Shown here: positions 59,946-64,000 of the stretch, in pieces
How positions within the stretch are numbered: the stretch's first letter is position 1
Layout of the letters: each line of letters opens with the position of its first letter
Source: Betaproteobacteria bacterium
GTDB taxonomy: Bacteria; Pseudomonadota; Gammaproteobacteria; Burkholderiales; Casimicrobiaceae
DNA length: 64,000 nt
Direction of reading: 5' to 3'
NCBI GenBank assembly: GCA_016720425.1
Contig: JADKKQ010000001.1
Coordinates: forward strand, 124,001 to 188,000
Notes under the pieces: model-generated
Database searches by the model: none
What the model saw: only the letters and a program-made list of their open reading frames with translations
What the model was told of the DNA's origin: nothing
Program-made: the position numbers and the translations under genes

Positions 59946-62537
59946 TCACACGCGCAGCTGGTCGTAGATCGTGGTCTCGAGCTTCAGCAGCGCGTGCTCG
60001 TCGTGCAGCCGCGCACCGTCGATGAGGAACGTGTCTTCGGCGCGCTCGCCGAGGGTGTTGATCTTCGCGCTCACGACGTTGATGCCGGCGTTGGCGAGCG
60101 TGTAGGCGATGCCCGCCAGCAGGCCCGGGCGGTCCCCGGCGACGATCTCCAGGATGTAGTGGGTGCCCTTGTCGTCGGGCGAGATCGAGACCTGGGGCGA
60201 CAGCGGAAAGTGTTTGAGATGACGGCTGACGCGACCCGGGGCGGGCGGCTGCAGCGGCGGGTGCAGCTCCAGCACGCGCCCGAGCTCGAACTCGACGCCC
60301 TGGATGGTCTCGCGGTACGACGCGTTGGGCTGCGCCGGGTCGTGGACGACGAAGGTGTCGAGCGCGTAGCCGTGCCGCGTCGTGTGCACGCGGGCGTCGA
60401 GGATCGACAGGCCCTGGCGCCCGAAGAAGCCGCAGATGCGCGCGAACAGCTCCTTCTGGTCGGGCAGGTAGACCATGACCTGCAGCCCGGCCTCGGCGCG
60501 CGAGAGACGCGCACGCACCACCGGCACACTGCCCTGGGGGCGGTAGTACAGGTGGCGCGCGTGCCAGGCGATCTCGTCGGCCGTGTGCCGCTGGAAGTAG
60601 ACGCTGTCGAGGTGGCGCCAGAGCCTCTGCTCCGCCCCCTCCTCCACCGCGTAGAGGCGCAGCAGCCGGCGCGCCTCCTGCTGCCGCTCCTGCAGGCTGT
60701 CGGCCAGCGTCACCGCGACCGACGAGCCGGCGAGGCGCGCCCGCGTCGCGTTGAACAGGTCCTCGAGCAGCCGCGCCTTCCACGCGTTCCACACCTTGGG
60801 GCTGGTGCCGCGGATGTCGGCCACGGTCAGTATGTACAGCGCCACCAGCCGGCGCTCGGTGCCCACCCGGGCGGCGAAGGCGGCGATGACCTCGGGGTCG
60901 GTGAGGTCCTGCTTCTGCGCGGTGGCGGACATCACCAGGTGCTGCGCGACCAGCCAGCCGACGAGGTCGGTGTCCTCGGCCGGCAGCCCGTGGGCGCGAC
61001 AGAAGCGGCGCGCGTCGCGCTCGCCCAGCACCGAGTGGTCGCCGCCGCGGCCCTTGGCGATGTCGTGGAACAGCCCCGCGAGGAACAGCACCTCCGTGCG
61101 GGCGAAGTCGTTGATCAGCCGCGAGCACAGCGGGTACTCGTGGGCGTGCTGCGGCTCGGCGAAGCGGCGCAGGTTGCGGATCACCATCAGGATGTGCTCG
61201 TCGACCGTGTAGACGTGGAACAGGTCGTGCTGCATCTGGCCGACGATCCGCCCGAACGCCGGCAGGTAGTTGCCGAGGATGTCGTAGAGGTTCATCCGCC
61301 GCAGCTCGTGCGTGAGCCCGCGCGGCTCGCGGAAGATCTGCAGGAAGCGGGCGCGGTTCTCGGGATCGCGCCGGAACGCCGCGTCGATGCGGTGCCGGTT
61401 GCGCCACAGCGCGCGCAGCGTGCGCGCCGACATCCCCTTCAGGTCGGCGTGGCGCTGCATGGTCAGGAAGGCGTCGAGCATCGCCGCGGGACGGCGCTCG
61501 AACAGCGTGGCGTCGCTGATGTGCAGCAGGCCCTCGATGGCGTAGAACTCCTCGCCCAGCGGCCGCCGCTCGGCCGGGATCGGCAGCAGGCGCGCCTGCA
61601 GGTTCTGCAGCAGGATGACGTTGGCCTGGCGCACCAGCTTGGCCGCGCGGTAGTAGCGCTGCATCAGCTGCTCGCTGGCGCGCCGGGTCGGTGTGTCGGC
61701 GAGACCGAGCTGGCGGGCGAGGGCCTGCTGCTGGTCGAACACCAGCCGGTCCTCGCGCCGGCCGGCCAGGTAGTGCAACCGGATGCGCAGCGCGCCGATG
61801 AACCGCTCCTGCCGGGACACCGAGCGCGCTTCCTGGAGGGTGATGAGGCCCGCGTGGGCGAGTTCGCGCCAGCTGCGGCCGAGTCCCGCCGCGCGGGCGA
61901 TCCACAGCACCGTCTGCAGGTCGCGCAGTCCGCCGGGGCTCTCCTTGATGTTCGGCTCGAGGTTGTAGGCGGTGTCGTGGTGCTTGAGATGGCGCTGCTG
62001 CTGCTCCAGCACCTTCGCCTCGTGGAAATGCGGGACGTCGAAGTGCTCGGCGAAGGCGCGCAGGAAATCGCGGTACAGCGCGCGCGAACCGGCGAGGAGC
62101 CGGCTCTCGAGCAGGCTCGTCCGCACGGTGATGTCGCCGTCCATCTCGGTCCGGCAATCGGCGATGGTCCGCACGCTGTGGCCGGCTTCGATGCCGATGT
62201 CCCAGAGCAGGCCGACGAAGCGCTCGATGAAGCGGGTGCCCGCCGCATCCGGCGGGCCGGGCAGCAGCAGCAGCAGATCGACGTCCGAATGCGGGTAGAG
62301 CTCGCCGTGGCCAAAGCCGCCGACCGCGAGCAGGGCCATCTCGCGCGGTGCCGCGAGCTCGGTCCAGGCTTCGACCAGGACGCGACTGACGAGCCGCACG
62401 TGCTCGCGCAGCAGCCGCGGGGTGTCGGGCCGCGCGAGGAAGGCGTCGCGCAGTGCCGCGCGGCCGGTCTTCAGCTCGTCGCGCCAGCGCGCGGCCGCCG
62501 GCGGTCGGGAGACGGTCGCGGGAACGGCGGGATCCAT
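59946..62537 (-). CDS. glnD: PII uridylyltransferase / uridylyl-removing enzyme
   Basis: 863 residues, family length. Nucleotidyltransferase site GGFGHGELYPHSDVDLLL (residues about 73-90), HD domain FHDIAKGRGGDHSVLG (residue about 485) and two C-terminal ACT domains (VMVYLPDQKELFARICG, EIVAGDRPGLLAGIAYTL) that sense glutamine. GlnD modifies PII proteins to set nitrogen status. It lies downstream of map, separated by a 126-base gap with an abnormal C/G tract. Confidence 0.96.
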   Translation of the reverse strand: MDPAVPATVSRPPAAARWRDELKTGRAALRDAFLARPDTPRLLREHVRLVSRVLVEAWTELAAPREMALLAVGGFGHGELYPHSDVDLLLLLPGPPDAAGTRFIERFVGLLWDIGIEAGHSVRTIADCRTEMDGDITVRTSLLESRLLAGSRALYRDFLRAFAEHFDVPHFHEAKVLEQQQRHLKHHDTAYNLEPNIKESPGGLRDLQTVLWIARAAGLGRSWRELAHAGLITLQEARSVSRQERFIGALRIRLHYLAGRREDRLVFDQQQALARQLGLADTPTRRASEQLMQRYYRAAKLVRQANVILLQNLQARLLPIPAERRPLGEEFYAIEGLLHISDATLFERRPAAMLDAFLTMQRHADLKGMSARTLRALWRNRHRIDAAFRRDPENRARFLQIFREPRGLTHELRRMNLYDILGNYLPAFGRIVGQMQHDLFHVYTVDEHILMVIRNLRRFAEPQHAHEYPLCSRLINDFARTEVLFLAGLFHDIAKGRGGDHSVLGERDARRFCRAHGLPAEDTDLVGWLVAQHLVMSATAQKQDLTDPEVIAAFAARVGTERRLVALYILTVADIRGTSPKVWNAWKARLLEDLFNATRARLAGSSVAVTLADSLQERQQEARRLLRLYAVEEGAEQRLWRHLDSVYFQRHTADEIAWHARHLYYRPQGSVPVVRARLSRAEAGLQVMVYLPDQKELFARICGFFGRQGLSILDARVHTTRHGYALDTFVVHDPAQPNASYRETIQGVEFELGRVLELHPPLQPPAPGRVSRHLKHFPLSPQVSISPDDKGTHYILEIVAGDRPGLLAGIAYTLANAGINVVSAKINTLGERAEDTFLIDGARLHDEHALLKLETTIYDQLRV

Positions 62538-62589
62538 GCCTCTCAGAACCTGTGAATAAATCTACTGCGCGGGCGGATTGCCGCGTTGT

Positions 62590-62634
62590 CCCCCCGCCCC
62601 CCCCCCCCCCCCCCCCCCCGGGGGGGGCCGGGGG
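62590..62634. repeat. Homopolymer C-run followed by G-run
   Basis: Six C, one G, about 24 C, then 7 G, CC, 5 G, in the map-glnD gap. Such a tract is unlike anything else in the window and is prone to slippage, folding and base-calling failure. Its length should not be trusted. Confidence 0.8.
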
Positions 62635-62663
62635 CCCGCTCGCGACGATTTCTTCACCGGTTC

Positions 62664-63458
62664 TCAGTCGGAGGGCGGCGCCGGCGTTCCCGGCGACACC
62701 GTGAGCACCTCGTGGCCGTCGGCCGTCACCAGGATCGTGTGCTCCCACTGGGCCGAGAGCGAGTGATCGGCGGTGACGATGGTCCAGCCGTCGGCGAGGC
62801 AGCGGATCGCCGCCCGGCCGGCGTTGATCATCGGCTCGATGGTGAAGATCATCCCCGGCTCGAGCAGCGCACCGGTGCCTGCGCGGCCGTAGTGGAGGAC
62901 CTGCGGCTCCTCGTGGAACTGGCGGCCGATGCCGTGGCCGCAGAACTCGCGGACCACCGAGTAGTGATGGCGCTCGGTGAACTCCTGGATCGCCTGCCCG
63001 ATGTCCCCGAGCCGTGCGCCGGGACGCACCGCGCGAATGCCCTTCCACATCGCCGCGTAGGCGGTGTCGACCAGCCGCCGCGCCTGGATCGACGGGGCGC
63101 CGATGCAGAACATGCGGCTGCTGTCGCCGTGGAAGCCGTCCTTGATCACGGTGACGTCGATGTTGACGATGTCACCCGACTTGAGCTTCCGGTCGCCGGG
63201 GATGCCGTGGCAGACGACGTGGTTGACCGACGTGCACAGCGAGGCCGGATAGGGCCGGTGGCCCGGCGGCTGGTAGTTGAGCGTCGCCGGGACGACCTGC
63301 TGGACGTTGACCTGGTAGTCGTGCGCGCGGCGGTCGATCTCGCCGGTGGTGATCCCGGGCTGCACCTGCGGCGCCAGCCAGTCGAGCAGCTCCGCGGCGA
63401 GGCGGCCGGCCACGCGCATGGCGGCGATCTCCTCGCCGGTCTTGATGGCGATCGGCAT
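62664..63458 (-). CDS. map: Methionine aminopeptidase, type I
   Basis: 264 residues from the ATG at 63458, overlapping the dapD stop by one base. Metal ligands are visible in NIDVTVIKDGFHGDSSRMF (two Asp), CGHGIGRQFHEEP (His), FTIEPMI (Glu) and WEHTILV (Glu); the substrate His is in VCHGIPG. It removes the initiator Met after Def acts. Confidence 0.96.
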   Translation of the reverse strand: MPIAIKTGEEIAAMRVAGRLAAELLDWLAPQVQPGITTGEIDRRAHDYQVNVQQVVPATLNYQPPGHRPYPASLCTSVNHVVCHGIPGDRKLKSGDIVNIDVTVIKDGFHGDSSRMFCIGAPSIQARRLVDTAYAAMWKGIRAVRPGARLGDIGQAIQEFTERHHYSVVREFCGHGIGRQFHEEPQVLHYGRAGTGALLEPGMIFTIEPMINAGRAAIRCLADGWTIVTADHSLSAQWEHTILVTADGHEVLTVSPGTPAPPSD

Positions 63459-64000
63459 CAGGCGCGCAGCAGCTCGTTGATGCTGGTCTTGGAGCGGGTC
63501 CGGGCGTCGACCTGCTTGACGATCACCGCGCAGTAGAGGCTGTGGCTGCCGTCGGCGGCAGGCAGGCTGCCGGCGACGACGACCGAGCCGGCCGGCACAC
63601 GGCCGTAGCCGACGGCGCCGGTCGCGCGGTCGTAGATCCGGGTGCTCTGGCCGATGAACACGCCCATCCCCAGCACCGAGTTCTCCTCGACGATCACGCC
63701 CTCGACCACCTCGGAGCGCGCGCCGATGAAGCAGTTGTCCTCGATGATCGTCGGGTTCGCCTGCAGCGGCTCCAGCACGCCGCCGATGCCGACGCCGCCG
63801 GAGAGGTGCACGTTGCGCCCGATCTGCGCGCAGGAGCCGACGGTGGCCCAGGTGTCGACCATCGTGCCCTCGTCGACGCGGGCGCCGATGTTGACGAAGG
63901 ACGGCATCAGCACCACGTTCGGCGCGATGTAGGCGCCGCGGCGCGCCACCGCCGGCGGCACCACGCGGACGCCCATCGCGGCGAGCTCGCCGGCCGTGCG
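63458..64000 (-). CDS. dapD: Tetrahydrodipicolinate N-succinyltransferase, C-terminal part
   Basis: 181 codons enter from the right edge; the N-terminal third lies outside. Left-handed beta-helix hexapeptide repeats (AYIAPNVVLMPSFVNIGARV, GSCAQIGRNVHLSGGVGIGG, NCFIGARSEVVEGVIVEEN) are the acyl-CoA-binding fold of DapD. It makes N-succinyl-2-amino-6-ketopimelate, two steps before DapE. One-base overlap with map suggests an operon dapD-map-glnD. Confidence 0.95.
   Translation of the reverse strand, partial: RTAGELAAMGVRVVPPAVARRGAYIAPNVVLMPSFVNIGARVDEGTMVDTWATVGSCAQIGRNVHLSGGVGIGGVLEPLQANPTIIEDNCFIGARSEVVEGVIVEENSVLGMGVFIGQSTRIYDRATGAVGYGRVPAGSVVVAGSLPAADGSHSLYCAVIVKQVDARTRSKTSINELLRA

Noticed and set aside
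58597..63048. A 1483-codon minus-strand frame over glnD and mtnP, and a similar plus-strand frame at 58527-62555
   Set aside because: Composition is typical of antisense or off-phase translation of GC-rich genes (Arg, Ala, Gly, His runs), with no domains; glnD and mtnP account for the region.
1..64000. CRISPR arrays, insertion sequences, integrases, phage genes, rRNA
   Set aside because: No regularly spaced repeats, transposase or integrase motifs, phage structural genes or rRNA sequence were recognised on either strand.

Overview
The window is a high-GC, gene-dense bacterial chromosome segment. Its gene content and order (yceD-rpmF-plsX-fabHDG-acpP-fabF-lysC, dapE-prmB, dapD-map-glnD, oxidative-type dsr genes, a symporter/histidine-kinase hybrid) point to a betaproteobacterium that can oxidise reduced sulfur. 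Genus cannot be fixed from the sequence alone.

Layout. 1-7.2 kb: end of yceD, ribosomal protein L32, the fatty-acid synthesis cluster and aspartokinase, then tRNA-Ser(GCT) with its own promoter. 7.6-11.8 kb: three minus-strand genes for exported proteins (a large propeller/PKD-type protein and two small partners). 12-16.4 kb: a GNAT acetyltransferase, a universal stress protein with an ion-transporter-like permease, a cardiolipin-synthase-like enzyme and tRNA-Arg(ACG). 16.6-26.2 kb: a dsr cluster read right to left as dsrA-dsrB-[dsrEFH remnant]-dsrC-dsrM-dsrK-dsrL-dsrJ-dsrO-dsrP. 26.5-39.4 kb: a succinate-semialdehyde-type dehydrogenase, a second phospholipase-D-type lipoprotein, a very large probable PPi-dependent PEP carboxykinase translationally coupled to an eight-haem cytochrome/TPR protein, a CYTH protein with a histone-like tail, and small enzymes. 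39.4-45.1 kb: a signalling block (membrane sensor fused to a DnaQ-type exonuclease, response regulator, Na+/solute symporter-histidine kinase, small membrane protein). 45.2-55 kb: sirtuin, bactofilin, two VWA proteins around an HtrA-like protease and a MoxR-DUF58 pair, PPK2 and an MscS channel with a cyclic-nucleotide domain. 55-64 kb: housekeeping genes prmB, dapE, pilU, mtnP, def, glnD, map and dapD (cut by the window end).

How the genes work together. The dsr genes form one directional unit. DsrAB is the siroheme sulfite reductase running in reverse, DsrC carries the sulfur, DsrMKJOP is the membrane electron-transfer complex, and DsrL is the NAD(P)H-linked partner typical of oxidisers. dsrEFH, normally between dsrB and dsrC, are collapsed to a 33-codon in-frame joint of the dsrE start and the dsrH end. 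This is the most striking observation in the window. A second is a short repeat that supplies the ATGA stop/start overlap and a new N-terminus for two unrelated genes (dsrO and the multihaem cytochrome).

Caution. dsrA, dsrM, dsrJ, dsrO, dsrP, moxR and pilU carry single-base indels, several of them in G/C homopolymers, and a long C-run abuts a G-run before map. Sequencing or assembly error is the leading explanation for these, and the dsrE/dsrH joint must be judged with that in mind.
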